Origin: Austropuccinia psidii
Taxonomy: Eukaryota; Basidiomycota; Pucciniomycetes; Pucciniales; Sphaerophragmiaceae
Assembly (NCBI GenBank): GCA_023105745.1
Contig: JALGQZ010000009.1
Location: 29,800,107 to 29,864,106 of the forward strand
DNA length: 64,000 nt
Reading direction: 5' to 3'
Numbering within the stretch: the first letter of the stretch is position 1; the number at the start of each line of letters is the position of its first letter. Shown here piece after piece: positions 63,473 through 64,000 of this stretch. The translations under genes were made by a program, and so were the position numbers. Under the pieces are notes generated by a model. It did no database searches and was not told the origin of the DNA. It saw only the letters and a program-made list of their open reading frames with translations.

Positions 63473-63837
63473 TTGTATTATAAAATAGAATTAAACTGAA
63501 ATATACAAGATATGTGCTTATAAGATTTACAAACCTAATCAAATGATAAAAACAAAACTAAATTTTCATGTGGATATATTATAAATAGATAAGCTCATTG
63601 AACGAAGAATTCTCCCTCAGGGGAGATTTCTCTATATTTTTATTTTCTACAATTGCTAATCTTGATATGAAACTATTTTTTTATACCAGGTATGCGCCAA
63701 AAGGGGGGACTTACCACTAGTTATATATATGTGCAAGATTTAAATCATGAATATGTAGTTATTTGTTTTTAATAGTAATGGTAGTAATCAATTTTCTTAA
63801 TTAAAATCATACATTTATTAACCTCAAGAGAGTAATT
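63473..63837 (+). repeat. Second Copia element, 3' LTR
   Basis: Starts TTGTATTATAAAATAGAATT and ends GAGAGTAATT, homologous to 59572-59943. The CA terminus present on the 5' copy (ATTACA) has decayed here (ATTTAA). Confidence 0.85.
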
Positions 63838-64000
63838 TAATGGGAAGTTCTGTATGTTGGTAATATTTATATATATATTTATATATATAAAGAGCCTCTC
63901 AAGATATTTCAATGAATATTTACTTGTTATATTCCACAAATTTATATTTTACTTGGGTATAAATTTACTTAAACTGATGATCTGTATTTAGTTTTATGTA
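63838..64000. repeat. AT-rich flank with TA microsatellite
   Basis: An alternating run of TATTTATATATATATATT type occupies about 63866-63890. The remainder is plain AT-rich DNA to the window edge. Confidence 0.6.

Noticed and set aside
59561..63845. ATGGG near both outer ends of the second Copia element as a target-site duplication
   Set aside because: The two copies are at different distances from the LTR ends (several bases of gap on both sides), so they do not flank the insertion precisely.

Overview
This window looks like eukaryotic nuclear DNA, most plausibly from a fungus and probably a basidiomycete. A rust fungus with a transposon-inflated, AT-rich genome is my best guess. The evidence is two intron-rich genes with short introns (66-169 bp, GT...AG) whose products belong to fungal-type families, plus Ty1/Copia retrotransposons with the gag/pol style seen in rusts. 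The species itself is inference. Nothing suggests bacteria or an organelle.

Layout. From 1 to about 30.7 kb the DNA is very AT-rich and almost gene-free. It holds diverged tandem repeats (near 160-370, 822-1000 and 7995-8160) and two solo LTRs of one unassigned family: copy A at 18750-20101 (+) and copy B at 26112-27526 (-). A small, clearly less AT-rich gene island spans about 30.7-35.6 kb. It contains an ISC1-type inositol-phosphosphingolipid phospholipase C gene (30722-32500, minus, 5 exons, 492 aa) and a TLC-domain membrane protein gene (33950-35588, minus, 8 exons, 272 aa). Between them, at about 33.29-33.90 kb, is a coding-like segment whose strand I could not settle. From 35.6 to 45.3 kb the DNA is again AT-rich and empty apart from nine phased copies of a 10-bp T-tract repeat at 40661-40750.

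From 45.3 to 51.34 kb there is a nested insertion. LTR copy C (45300-51340) is flanked by a perfect 5-bp target-site duplication and is interrupted by a 4.5-kb Ty1/Copia element on the minus strand (46369-50879). That element still shows gag, zinc knuckle, protease, integrase, reverse transcriptase and RNase H, but is broken by three in-frame TGA stops and several frameshifts. An array of diverged ~179-bp monomers lies at about 53.44-54.49 kb. A second, older Copia element on the plus strand (59572-63837) has recognisable LTRs, gag, integrase and RNase H but has lost the core of its reverse transcriptase.

How it fits together. The two confident genes are both plausible membrane-lipid genes and sit about 1.4 kb apart on the same strand in a transposon-dominated landscape. 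The rest is transposon history: an LTR element inserted, recombined to a solo LTR, and was later hit by a Copia element that then decayed. I found no tRNA, rRNA, CRISPR array or clearly novel functional system. The best candidates for novelty are the unassigned LTR family, the ~179-bp satellite and the unresolved antisense-overlapping coding segment.
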